A DNA stretch of 64,000 bases from Oxydemutator sp963693105 (GTDB taxonomy: Bacteria; Pseudomonadota; Gammaproteobacteria; Poriferisulfidales; Oxydemutatoraceae). The notes beneath the pieces are model-generated. The model did not search any database and had not been told where the DNA came from. It saw nothing but the letters and a program-made list of their open reading frames with translations. Both the position numbers and the translations under genes were made by a program. The stretch spans positions 930,001-994,000 of the forward strand of contig OY843752.1 in assembly GCA_963693105.1 (NCBI GenBank), read 5' to 3'. Shown in pieces: positions 43,904 through 52,587 of this stretch (positions are counted from its first letter, which is position 1; every line of letters begins with the position of its first letter).

Positions 43904-45625
43904 TCAGGACCTCTTCAGTTTGTATGCAATGATTTCGTTGCCGCGCTTGTAGTTCAGCTGGACGTTTCCGCCCGCACCGACAACGATGTATTGCTCCCCG
44001 CCTACGTTGTAGGAGGCGGGCGGCGCGTTGACGCCGGCATCGGCTTTGTCCTGCCACATCAACTGGCCGCTGGCCGAGTCGTAGGCGCGGAACATGCCGT
44101 TGCCTTCGCCGGTGAAGACCAGGCCGCCGCCGGTGGCGAGTATGCCGCCGATCATCGGCTGTTCAGTCTTGACCTTCCACCGGATTTTTCCGGTGTTGTA
44201 GTCCACCGCCGTGATGTTGCCCCATTGCTGCTCGGACGCAATCACCTTGAAGGCGCCGCCAAGCCACAGCTTGCCGCCGGGATAGGGGGTTTCTTCAACG
44301 TGGTAGGTCATCGGCTGGTGCAGGTTGATTGCGTAGGTCAGATGGAGGTTCGGGTCTATCGCCATCGGTGACCACTCGACGCCGCCGTTGGCGCCCGGCA
44401 ACATGCGTGCGCCTTCTTTCGTCGGCAGCACCCAGCGGTTTTCCTGCGATACCATCGGTTCCGAGTACCGAATCAGCGAGCAGTCGTCTGCGCGGTGTAC
44501 GTAAACGTAGCCCGTTTTGCCGCCGTGCAGTACGCCTTTCACTTTCTTATGCTTGCCCTTGCGTCCGGTCTTGTCCCTGACCATCGTCAGGATGGGCGGG
44601 CTGACCGCGTCGAGGTCCCAGACATCGTGGGCGATGTACTGGAAGTGGCAGCGGTATTTGCCGGTGTCCAGGTCAACCGCGACGAGCGAGTTGGTGTAGA
44701 GGTTGTCACCCGGGCGAATCGCCCCGTAGAGATCCGGCGAGGGGTTGCCGACAACGAAATAGACGATGCCGCTGGAACGGTCCACCGCCATGTTCTGCCA
44801 GACGCCGCCGCCGAGGGTTCTGTACGGGTCGCCTTTTTTCCTGAGCATGGCTTTTTCGGCCTTGATGTCGCGGAGCATGTCCTTGCCGGTGGCATCGTGG
44901 GTCGCCCACACGCCGACCGAATTTTCCGGAATCGTGTGGAAAGTCCACAGCAATCTGCCGGTGTCGGTGCTGTAAGCCTTGACGAAACCGCGAATGCCGT
45001 ACTCGCCGCCGTTGGTGCCGATCAGCACCTTGCCGTCAACGACGGTGGGCGCCATGGTTTCGCTGTAGCCGAGATCGGGGTCGGCGATTTTGGTTTCCCA
45101 CACCATCTTGCCGGTCTTCGCGTTGAGCGCGACCAGTTTGGCGTCGAGCGTCCCCATGTACAGCATGTCGCCGTAGGGGAATACACCGCGGTTGTTGGGG
45201 CCGCAGCAATAGGTCGTAACCGGGCCCATCTTGTGTTTGTAGTGCCAGATCATCTTCCCGGTTTTCGCGTCAATCGCGTAAACATGGTTGAACGAAGTGG
45301 TCACGTACATCACGCCGTTGACGACGATGGGGGTGGTTTCCAGAGACTCGACAATCTCGGTCTTGAATGTCCAGGCGCGTTCCAGTCTGTGGACATTGTC
45401 GCGGTTAATCTGGCGCGCCGGATAATAGCGGGTCTGATCGTAGTTGCCGTTGGTATGAAGAAAATTATTGGCGTCGCCCGCGGCGTGGTCCAACATGTCC
45501 TGCGTGACGCTCAGCATGTCGCCGTACAGCGTACTTTTGCTGGTCTCCTCCGCAAGCGCAGGTGACGAACACAGCACGGACAGCGATACGCCCAGCGCAA
45601 GCGCCTTGAAATGGTTCATTTGCAT
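43904..45625 (-). CDS. PQQ-dependent alcohol dehydrogenase, probably lanthanide-dependent
   Basis: 573 residues with a signal peptide ending PALAE. Propeller W-motifs such as DAKTGKMIWHY and NAKTGKMVWE; adjacent Cys140-Cys141 (TYCCGPNNRG). The catalytic Asp337 lies in HDVWDLDAVSPP and Asp339 two residues later is the extra acidic ligand seen in lanthanide-binding enzymes such as PedH/ExaF. The enzyme lacks a C-terminal heme domain, so it is a type I, cytochrome-linked dehydrogenase for ethanol or other alcohols. GAGGAG precedes the ATG. Confidence 0.9.
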   Translation of the reverse strand: MQMNHFKALALGVSLSVLCSSPALAEETSKSTLYGDMLSVTQDMLDHAAGDANNFLHTNGNYDQTRYYPARQINRDNVHRLERAWTFKTEIVESLETTPIVVNGVMYVTTSFNHVYAIDAKTGKMIWHYKHKMGPVTTYCCGPNNRGVFPYGDMLYMGTLDAKLVALNAKTGKMVWETKIADPDLGYSETMAPTVVDGKVLIGTNGGEYGIRGFVKAYSTDTGRLLWTFHTIPENSVGVWATHDATGKDMLRDIKAEKAMLRKKGDPYRTLGGGVWQNMAVDRSSGIVYFVVGNPSPDLYGAIRPGDNLYTNSLVAVDLDTGKYRCHFQYIAHDVWDLDAVSPPILTMVRDKTGRKGKHKKVKGVLHGGKTGYVYVHRADDCSLIRYSEPMVSQENRWVLPTKEGARMLPGANGGVEWSPMAIDPNLHLTYAINLHQPMTYHVEETPYPGGKLWLGGAFKVIASEQQWGNITAVDYNTGKIRWKVKTEQPMIGGILATGGGLVFTGEGNGMFRAYDSASGQLMWQDKADAGVNAPPASYNVGGEQYIVVGAGGNVQLNYKRGNEIIAYKLKRS

Positions 45626-45679
45626 CCCATTACTCCTCGTGATTTTTTATGATTGAAAGCCTGATAGAGGCTGGAGCAG

Positions 45680-45685
45680 ATTATA
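45680..45685 (-). promoter_or_regulatory. Possible -10 element for the PQQ alcohol dehydrogenase
   Basis: TATAAT on the minus strand lies about 55 bp upstream of the ATG. No good -35 is found at standard spacing, so an activator-dependent promoter is possible, as for alcohol dehydrogenases controlled by two-component systems. The 164-bp gap also must hold the start of the HDAC-family gene on the other strand. Confidence 0.35.
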
Positions 45686-45789
45686 ATGGCAAATCGCCGG
45701 CAAAACCGGAAAGAAATTCGTTTCCGCCGGAATTCCTTGAAACAATGGGAAAATCAGCGCGTTGTCCGCGGATGTTATCCTTTGCGCTG

Positions 45790-46773
45790 ATGAACAGGAG
45801 GCATTTTCTGGGTATGGCGACAGGCTCCATGATGGCGGCGGCCGTCGGTATTCGCGCCGCCGACGCGCGCCGCGCAACGGCGATAGTCGCCGATTCGTTG
45901 TTCCTTGAACACTGGCTTGAAGAAGGCCATCCCGAATCGCCGGCCCGCTACCGGGCGGTCATCACCGGTCTCGAGAAAAGCGGCCTGCTGGAAAAAGCCG
46001 CGACACTGGCGCCCGCCACCGGCGTTGAACCGGCGGTGCTCGCGGTTCATACGCAAGCGCATGTCAACCGGATCCGGAGCGGCTACGGTCGTTCGCACGA
46101 TGTCGCTCTGCGCGCCGTCGGCGCCGGCCTGAGCGGTGTGCGCGCGGTCTGCGGCGGCGCCGCGACGCGCGTGTTTTGCGTCACCCGCCCGCCCGGTCAC
46201 CACGCGCTCAACACCGGCCGCGAGGAGGGTTTTTGTTTCTACAACACGGTGGCGGTTGCCGCCCGCTACGCGCAAAAGGCGTACGGCCTTGAAAAAATCC
46301 TGATAGTGGACTGGGACTACCATCACGGCAACGGCACCGAGGCCGCGTTTTATCAGGATCCGTCGGTGCTGTTCTTCTCGACCCACGACTACCGCGCCTA
46401 TCCCGGCACCGGCGACCCCGCGAGGAAAGGCGCGGGCGAAGGCAGGGGTTACAACATCAACGTCCATCTCGACTGCGGCGCGAAAGACGCGGACATCATC
46501 GCCGCCTTCGAGCGTTTCCTGCTGCCGGCGGCGCACCGGTTCAAGCCCGACCTGGTGCTGGTGTCGGCGGGATTCGACAGCCGCCGGGATGATTTGCTCG
46601 GCTGCTTCGACGTGACCGACGACGGCTTCACGCGTCTGACGCAAATCGTCCGCGGGCTGGCGGACGAATACTGCGACGGACGCCTGGTGTCGCTGCTGGA
46701 AGGGGGCTACAGCCTGCCGGGACTCGCCAGCTCGGCCACAGCCCACGTCGCGGCGCTGTCGGCGCCGGTGTAG
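45790..46773 (+). CDS. Exported histone-deacetylase-family amidohydrolase
   Basis: 327 residues. N-terminus NRRHFLGMATG is a twin-arginine signal. HDAC fold with RPPGHHAL, Zn region VDWDYHHGNGTE, FSTHDYRAYPGTG and VSAGFDSRRDDLLG; the ligands Asp, His and Asp are present. Bacterial relatives include acetylpolyamine amidohydrolases and acetoin utilisation proteins. Export to the periplasm is unusual. Start is uncertain: ATG 45745 and 45772 are in frame upstream but have no good ribosome-binding site either. Confidence 0.83.
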   Translation: MNRRHFLGMATGSMMAAAVGIRAADARRATAIVADSLFLEHWLEEGHPESPARYRAVITGLEKSGLLEKAATLAPATGVEPAVLAVHTQAHVNRIRSGYGRSHDVALRAVGAGLSGVRAVCGGAATRVFCVTRPPGHHALNTGREEGFCFYNTVAVAARYAQKAYGLEKILIVDWDYHHGNGTEAAFYQDPSVLFFSTHDYRAYPGTGDPARKGAGEGRGYNINVHLDCGAKDADIIAAFERFLLPAAHRFKPDLVLVSAGFDSRRDDLLGCFDVTDDGFTRLTQIVRGLADEYCDGRLVSLLEGGYSLPGLASSATAHVAALSAPV

Positions 46774-46804
46774 GCCGCCGACTGTCGCCGCTCATTTTGC
46801 ACAT

Positions 46805-48049
46805 TCACTGCGGAGGTTTGGCAATGCACTCCAAACCGCTGGGTGGTTGAGGCCCGCCATTCAACGGGAAGTAGGTGCCCTCCTGTGGCCAGGTGAGGCG
46901 GGCCCACTGTGTGAATTGAAACCGTTGGCCGGCGTTGAATGCGTGATAGTAAAGGCTCTCGTTGTAAATAACGTCGCCATTACCGGCTGTCATAAAATTG
47001 CCCGGGAACTGACTGCTGAGATCCGCCACGAAATCAATCGGCAGCTTCGAATAGTTCACCGGACCCGTCCCATAACTACTGGTGTCATAAGTATAGCCAT
47101 TGTAGCCTTTCAAAATGTCGGAACCTGCGGTCTTGGACACTCCCATCGGATCCAATGCAAAATACAATTCCTCGGCCTGATGGCAATGCGACGGGTAAAT
47201 AACGCCGGGGGTCAGGTGCATCTCCGTTGCTTGAGCCTGGCCTTGTAATGTCAAGCCGATACTGGATTGCAATGGCGGTCGCTCGCCTTGTTTCTCGCTT
47301 TGCTTTTGCAGCCAGTCGTATGTCATGGGGAAATTTGCAGATGTGACAATCTCGTCATAATACAAATTACCGGTCTCGGTGTTGGTCGTGTACAGCCCGG
47401 CTGTATTGTAATAACCTGCGCCGTCACAAACGATGCAGGCATAGATATAGTAGTCTTTGAAGCTGGGCGCAAGGCTTGAATGCGCCGTATCAATATAGGA
47501 CCAGCCCCATATCAGATTACTGACAATATTGTTTGAAGCATCGTCTCTATCAAGAGCGAGAGACTGCATGATGTTTATAGCGGCTGTATCGTAGAAATCC
47601 AGCCCCGGTGAAATGGGCGGCAACTCTGCGCCGACGATGTTCATTTGCTGCACCAGTTCTTTCATCTGGGTGCCCAGGTAGGTTGGAATCTGAAAATTCG
47701 GATTGGCCGGGTCGCCCGGATTGGGGATTACGGCGGCCTGTATTACCTGATCGGTCTTCGCATTGGCATAGTTTTTATACGCATCCGGAGTAGAACGAAA
47801 ACAACACTCGTCCAGTTTGTCTGAGGTGATTACATTAATCACCTCAGACATATGCAACAATGCTTCATTGCCGACCAGGTTCGAGGGGGCGCCCACACGA
47901 AGACGCTCCGGGGAATTGAATAAACCATCGTATAAACCGACAATCAATGCCTCGTAGTTTGTAAGATAAGAATGAACGTTGTCTTTCAAGTCGGCTTGTG
48001 CAGATGACACACACATCCATAAGCCGCAAATCAGAATAAATTTTTTCAT
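46805..48049 (-). CDS. Secreted cupin related to periplasmic DMSP lyase (DddY-like)
   Basis: 414 residues with a signal peptide (ICGLWMCVSSAQAD). An N-terminal helical domain with acidic Cys-containing loops is followed by a C-terminal cupin with YPSHCHQAEELYFAL: His288, His290 and Glu294 as metal ligands, Tyr296, and a fourth His at about 369 (SLYYHAFNAG). Length, export and motif match the DddY-type dimethylsulfoniopropionate lyases. These cleave DMSP to dimethyl sulfide and acrylate. AAGGAGG precedes the ATG. Other exported cupins cannot be ruled out by eye. Confidence 0.65.
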   Translation of the reverse strand: MKKFILICGLWMCVSSAQADLKDNVHSYLTNYEALIVGLYDGLFNSPERLRVGAPSNLVGNEALLHMSEVINVITSDKLDECCFRSTPDAYKNYANAKTDQVIQAAVIPNPGDPANPNFQIPTYLGTQMKELVQQMNIVGAELPPISPGLDFYDTAAINIMQSLALDRDDASNNIVSNLIWGWSYIDTAHSSLAPSFKDYYIYACIVCDGAGYYNTAGLYTTNTETGNLYYDEIVTSANFPMTYDWLQKQSEKQGERPPLQSSIGLTLQGQAQATEMHLTPGVIYPSHCHQAEELYFALDPMGVSKTAGSDILKGYNGYTYDTSSYGTGPVNYSKLPIDFVADLSSQFPGNFMTAGNGDVIYNESLYYHAFNAGQRFQFTQWARLTWPQEGTYFPLNGGPQPPSGLECIAKPPQ

Positions 48050-48269
48050 CGTGGTTGCCCTCCTTGAGGTGTTTGTGGAAAACAAAATACTACAAAAAGC
48101 CGGAACCGTCGCCGGAATCACCCGATTGGAGGACCGGTCGTTGGTGGCCGTGGCTTCCGGGAGGTGTCCGGAGGGTGGGCGGGTGCATTTGTGAGGTGCC
48201 GTCCGGCGGATTCCGGGGTATAGTATGGCCGCTGTCGCCGGAGCGGATTGTCCGCGGTCTGCGGCGGCA

Positions 48270-49133
48270 ATGGTGATGGCCATGTTTGCAAGGATATTTC
48301 TCACGGTCTTGTGTTTGTGCGCGGTCTCCGCCGCGTCGGCGGACAATGCGCGTGCATTGAATTTCCGGTTGTTTGACGCGGCTGGCGAGGGAGACCTTGA
48401 ACGTGTCCGCCAATTGCTCGACGAGGGCGCCCTGATTTCGGCGCGCAACCGCTTCGGCAACACCGCGCTGATTTACGCCGCGCGCGGCGGCCATCTTGAA
48501 GTCATCCGCCTGTTGCTTGCGCGCGGCGCCGATGTCCGCCAGCCGAACCTCAACCGGGAAACCGCGTTGTACGGCGCGGTCAAGAACAACCGCGTGCAGG
48601 CGGCGCAGTTTCTGATGGACGAAGGCGCCAGCCCCGGCCGCGCCAGCCTGCACCAGTTGACTCCGCTGATGGTCGCGAGCTACAACGAAAACCGCGAACT
48701 CGTCCAGGTGCTGCTGGACCGCGGCGCCGCGACGGATGACGTGGACAATTCCGGCAAATCGGCCCTCGTCTATGCCGCCGCCCGCTGCAACCCCGGGATA
48801 TTTGATTTGCTGTTCACACGGGCTTTTGATGTCAACCACCGTTATCAAAACGGCCTGACGCTGCTGATGTGGGCCGCGGCGTCCGACCGCGGCCACTGCG
48901 CGAAGAAAATACTCGAGTCCGACGCCGACCCGGATTTGAAGGACAACCGCGGGCGCACCGCACTGATGATTGCCGCCGAGGCGGGCGCCGCCGCCATCGT
49001 CGGGATGCTGCTCGCGCACAAGGCGAACACCGCCGCCGTGGACCATGAAGGCAGGAGCGCCGCCGAACTCGCCTCCGCCGCCGGGCACGGCGAGGTGTCG
49101 CGTCTGCTCGCGGCCCCGGCGGCGCGGCCATAG
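48270..49133 (+). CDS. Secreted ankyrin-repeat protein
   Basis: About 287 residues. Signal peptide (LTVLCLCAVSAASA), then about seven ankyrin repeats, e.g. GNTALIYAARGGHLEVIRLL, LTPLMVASYNENRELVQVLL and GRTALMIAAEAGAAAIVGML. Ankyrin domains bind proteins; the exported form is periplasmic. Start may be ATG 48270, 48276 or 48282. It is divergent from the cupin gene; the 220-bp gap holds both promoters, which I could not define. Confidence 0.8.
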   Translation: MVMAMFARIFLTVLCLCAVSAASADNARALNFRLFDAAGEGDLERVRQLLDEGALISARNRFGNTALIYAARGGHLEVIRLLLARGADVRQPNLNRETALYGAVKNNRVQAAQFLMDEGASPGRASLHQLTPLMVASYNENRELVQVLLDRGAATDDVDNSGKSALVYAAARCNPGIFDLLFTRAFDVNHRYQNGLTLLMWAAASDRGHCAKKILESDADPDLKDNRGRTALMIAAEAGAAAIVGMLLAHKANTAAVDHEGRSAAELASAAGHGEVSRLLAAPAARP

Positions 49134-49266
49134 CGGCCACAAGCACCGATAAAAGGGCGCTGCGGCGCCGGTTTTGCCATCGGCGTATGCTGCCGATCAT
49201 TTGTGATAGTCTATCGGCCCTTCTGGAAGTTTCCACCAACTCCAGGGACATAGCAGGGACAAAGCA

Positions 49267-50970
49267 ATGAGCGGATTTTTCTCCAAGGACAGCATCGTCG
49301 CAGGACCGGGCTTTAATCGCTGGCGGGTGCCTCCGGCCTCCATCGGCATCCACCTGTGCATCGGCTCCGTCTATGCGTGGAGCATCTACAATCCGGCGCT
49401 GACGAAAGTGCTGGGCGTGGCCGCCTCCAGCGCCGACGACTGGACGCTCGGCGAAGTCGTCTGGATTTTCACGGTCTCGATCCTGTCTCTCGGCCTCGCC
49501 GCGGCCTTCGCCGGCAAATGGCTCGAAAAAGTCGGGCCGCGCACCGTCGGCATCGTCGCCGCCAGTTGCTGGGGCGGCGGCTATCTGGTCGGCAGTTTCG
49601 GCATCCTGACGCACCAGTTGTGGCTGGTGTATCTCGGCTACGGCGTCATCGGCGGCGTCGGCCTGGGGCTGGGCTATGTGTCGCCGGTCAGCACGTTGAT
49701 TCGCTGGTTCCCCGACCGGCGCGGCATGGCGACCGGCATGGCCATCATGGGATTCGGCGGCGGTGCGATGCTGGCGACCCCGCTCAAGGAATATTTCCTG
49801 AAAAAATTCTACCTGGCGCCCGAATACGTCGGGCCGGTTGCCGACGTCGAACTGATAACCGAAGCCGGGCGGCGTTTCGCCGAAATCGGCGGCCAGATGA
49901 AAGAGGTCGTCGTCGTCGGCGCCGGCGAGGTCGCCAACATGATTGTTCCCGGCGACCCCGGCGTCTATCTGGTCGGCACCGGCTCGGTCGGCGCCGCGCC
50001 CACGTTCATGGTGATGGGGCTGATTTATTTCACGGTGATGATTCTGGCCGCGCTGAGTTACCGCGTGCCGGCGAAGGACTGGAAACCGGAAGGGTGGACG
50101 CCGCCGAGCGCCGAGGCCGCGGCCAGAAAAATGATGACGCAGGAAAACGTTGACATTGACCGGGCGCTGAAAACCCCGCAGTTCTACCAACTGTGGATTG
50201 TTTTGTGCTTCAACGTGACCGCGGGCATCGGCGTCATCGGCGTCGCCAAGACAATGGTCGTCGAGATTTTCGGCACGACGCTGCCCTCGATAGTGGACGG
50301 CGCCTTCGCCGCGGCCTACGTGCTGATGATCAGCGTATTCAATATGATCGGGCGCCTGCTGTGGGCGAGCTCGTCGGATTTCCTCGGGCGCAAAAACACC
50401 TACTGGATCTTTTTCGTCGGCGGCATTTTGCTCTACCTGTCGGTGCCGTTCGCCGCGCAGCAGGTCAGCGTCAATCCGGCCGTGTTCTGGCTGGTGTTCT
50501 TCTATGCCGCGACGATGATTATCTTCACGTTCTACGGCGGCGGCTTCGCGACCATCCCCGCCTATCTGGCCGACCTCTTCGGCACGCACCATGTCGGCGG
50601 CATACACGGGCGGCTGCTGACCGCCTGGAGCGCGGCGGGCGTTCTCGGCCCGCTCGCGATCACGACGTTGCGGCAGCACTCGCTGAGTGGCTCCATCCAC
50701 GAAATGGCCGCCAAAGTCAGCCCCGAAAAATTCGCCGAGACCTTCGGCGCGGGCATAGGCCAGCTCGACCTGTTGATAGAGAAAAAGACCGTGACACTGG
50801 CCAAATTGCTTGAAATCGCGCCGTCCGGCACGATAGATCCCACACCGAGTCTTTACAATAGTACAATGTATCTGATGGCGTTCCTGTTGCTACTCGCGCT
50901 GATTTCGAACGCGCTGATGAAGCCGGTCCATTCCAGCCACCATATGGGGAGTGAGCGCAGAGCGTCGTGA
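49267..50970 (+). CDS. OFA-family major facilitator (oxalate/formate antiporter-like)
   Basis: 567 residues with 12 hydrophobic segments. The N-terminal GSVYAWSIYNPAL and GWVSPVSTL-like LGYVSPVSTLIRWFPDRRGM, plus the central loop, are typical of the oxalate/formate antiporter group. There is an extra hydrophilic insert of about 90 residues between helices 6 and 7. The substrate may be a carboxylate such as acetate, oxalate or formate. Its stop is 33 bp before aldehyde dehydrogenase, so it may share that operon. Confidence 0.85.
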   Translation: MSGFFSKDSIVAGPGFNRWRVPPASIGIHLCIGSVYAWSIYNPALTKVLGVAASSADDWTLGEVVWIFTVSILSLGLAAAFAGKWLEKVGPRTVGIVAASCWGGGYLVGSFGILTHQLWLVYLGYGVIGGVGLGLGYVSPVSTLIRWFPDRRGMATGMAIMGFGGGAMLATPLKEYFLKKFYLAPEYVGPVADVELITEAGRRFAEIGGQMKEVVVVGAGEVANMIVPGDPGVYLVGTGSVGAAPTFMVMGLIYFTVMILAALSYRVPAKDWKPEGWTPPSAEAAARKMMTQENVDIDRALKTPQFYQLWIVLCFNVTAGIGVIGVAKTMVVEIFGTTLPSIVDGAFAAAYVLMISVFNMIGRLLWASSSDFLGRKNTYWIFFVGGILLYLSVPFAAQQVSVNPAVFWLVFFYAATMIIFTFYGGGFATIPAYLADLFGTHHVGGIHGRLLTAWSAAGVLGPLAITTLRQHSLSGSIHEMAAKVSPEKFAETFGAGIGQLDLLIEKKTVTLAKLLEIAPSGTIDPTPSLYNSTMYLMAFLLLLALISNALMKPVHSSHHMGSERRAS

Positions 50971-51003
50971 ATAGAATCAACCCAACACAATGGAGGAGAA
51001 ACC

Positions 51004-52515
51004 ATGAGTGCAACAGCCCAAGCGGTTAAACTGGAAAGCGTCACGCGCCGGTTCAGCCGGGAGCCCGGAAAGATGCTGATAGGCGGCCAGTGGGTGCCGT
51101 CGGCATCGGGCAAAACGTTCGAGGTGGTCAACCCGGCCACCGAGGAAATCATCACGCAGGTCGCCGAGGGCGACCGCGAGGACATTGACCGCGCCGTCAA
51201 GGCCGCGAGGAAGGCGTTCGAATCCGGCCCGTGGCCGCAAATGACGCCTTCGGCGCGCGGCCGGCTGATTGCGCGGATCGGCGATTTGATACTCGACAAC
51301 CTCGACGAACTCGCCGAACTCGAATCGCTCGACAACGGCAAGCCGATTACCATCGCCCGCGCCGCCGACGTGCCGCTGGCGGCGGACATGTTCCACTACA
51401 TGTCGGGCTGGACGACCAAGATGCACGGGCAGACGATACCGCTGTCGGTGCTCTACACGCCGGGCGCGAGGTACCATTCCTATACGATGCCCGAACCCGT
51501 CGGCGTGGTCGGCCAGATTATCCCGTGGAATTTCCCGCTGCTGATGGCGGCGTGGAAACTGGCCCCGGCGCTTGCGACCGGCTGCACCGTCGTGCTCAAG
51601 GTCGCGGAGGAAACCCCGCTGTCGGCGTTGCGGCTCGGCGAAGTCATGCAGGAGGCGGGCCTCCCCGACGGCGTCGTCAACATCATCACCGGTTTCGGCG
51701 AGACCGCCGGCGCCGCGCTCGCGGCCCATCCCGACGTGGACAAAGTCGCCTTCACCGGCTCGACCGAGGTCGGACGGCTGATTGTCAAGGCCGCGGCGGC
51801 CGATCTGAAGAAAGTATCGCTTGAACTCGGCGGCAAGTCGCCGAACATCGTGCTCGACGACGCCGATCTCGACATCGCCATTCCGGGCGCGGCCAACGCG
51901 ATCTTCTTCAACCACGGCCAGTGCTGCTGCGCCGGTTCGCGTCTTTACGCCTCCGACAAAATCTTCGACAAGGTCGTCGAGGGTGTCTCCGAGGCGGCGT
52001 CAAAGATCAAGGTCGGACCGGGGCTGGACCCCGAGACTGAAATGGGGCCGATGGTGTCGAAGATTCAGCACGAGCGCGTCTCGGGCTATCTCGAAACCGG
52101 CTTCGGCGAAGGCGCGCGCGCTGCCGTCGGCGGCCACAAGAAAGAGGGCGCCGGCTATTTCATCGAGCCGACGGTGCTGGTGGATACGAAGCAGGACATG
52201 AAGGTCAACCAGGAGGAAATCTTCGGCCCCGTCGTCACGGCGATGCCGTTCAAGGGGCTGGACGAAGACCTGGTGCGCCGCGCCAACGACAGCGTGTATG
52301 GCCTCGCCGCCGGCGTGTGGACGCGCGACGTCAGCAAGGCGCACCTGCTCGCCGCGCAATTGCGTGCCGGCACGGTGTGGGTCAACTGCTACAACATCTT
52401 CGACTCGGCGCTGCCGTTCGGCGGTTACAAGCAGTCCGGCTGGGGCCGCGAGATGGGCGAGGCGGTTCTCGAAAACTACACCGAGACCAAGGCCGTCACC
52501 ATCGGCCTTTCCTGA
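51004..52515 (+). CDS. NAD-dependent aldehyde dehydrogenase
   Basis: 503 residues. Catalytic Glu in LELGGKSPNIVL, nucleophile Cys in NHGQCCCAGSRLYA, NAD site VAFTGSTEVGRLI and the C-terminal LPFGGYKQSGWGRE(M). It is of the class 1/2 type (acetaldehyde-like aldehydes). GGAGGAG precedes the ATG. Together with the alcohol dehydrogenase and acetyl-CoA synthetase it can complete alcohol oxidation to acetyl-CoA. A strong terminator follows. Confidence 0.93.
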   Translation: MSATAQAVKLESVTRRFSREPGKMLIGGQWVPSASGKTFEVVNPATEEIITQVAEGDREDIDRAVKAARKAFESGPWPQMTPSARGRLIARIGDLILDNLDELAELESLDNGKPITIARAADVPLAADMFHYMSGWTTKMHGQTIPLSVLYTPGARYHSYTMPEPVGVVGQIIPWNFPLLMAAWKLAPALATGCTVVLKVAEETPLSALRLGEVMQEAGLPDGVVNIITGFGETAGAALAAHPDVDKVAFTGSTEVGRLIVKAAAADLKKVSLELGGKSPNIVLDDADLDIAIPGAANAIFFNHGQCCCAGSRLYASDKIFDKVVEGVSEAASKIKVGPGLDPETEMGPMVSKIQHERVSGYLETGFGEGARAAVGGHKKEGAGYFIEPTVLVDTKQDMKVNQEEIFGPVVTAMPFKGLDEDLVRRANDSVYGLAAGVWTRDVSKAHLLAAQLRAGTVWVNCYNIFDSALPFGGYKQSGWGREMGEAVLENYTETKAVTIGLS

Positions 52516-52528
52516 CAGCCGTCAAACA

Positions 52529-52566
52529 ATGCCCCCGTGTCCGCCGGGACCGGGGGCATTTTTCAT
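52529..52566 (+). terminator. Terminator after aldehyde dehydrogenase
   Basis: AATGCCCCCG pairs with CGGGGGCATT around a 12-base loop, followed by TTTTT. It separates aldehyde dehydrogenase from acs. Confidence 0.8.
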
Positions 52567-52587
52567 TTTTCATCGGGCAATCCAGAC

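Noticed and set aside
46805..48463. A 552-residue cupin protein starting at 48463
   Set aside because: The extra N-terminal part lacks composition of a protein and lies over the promoter region; ATG 48049 has AAGGAGG and a signal peptide.
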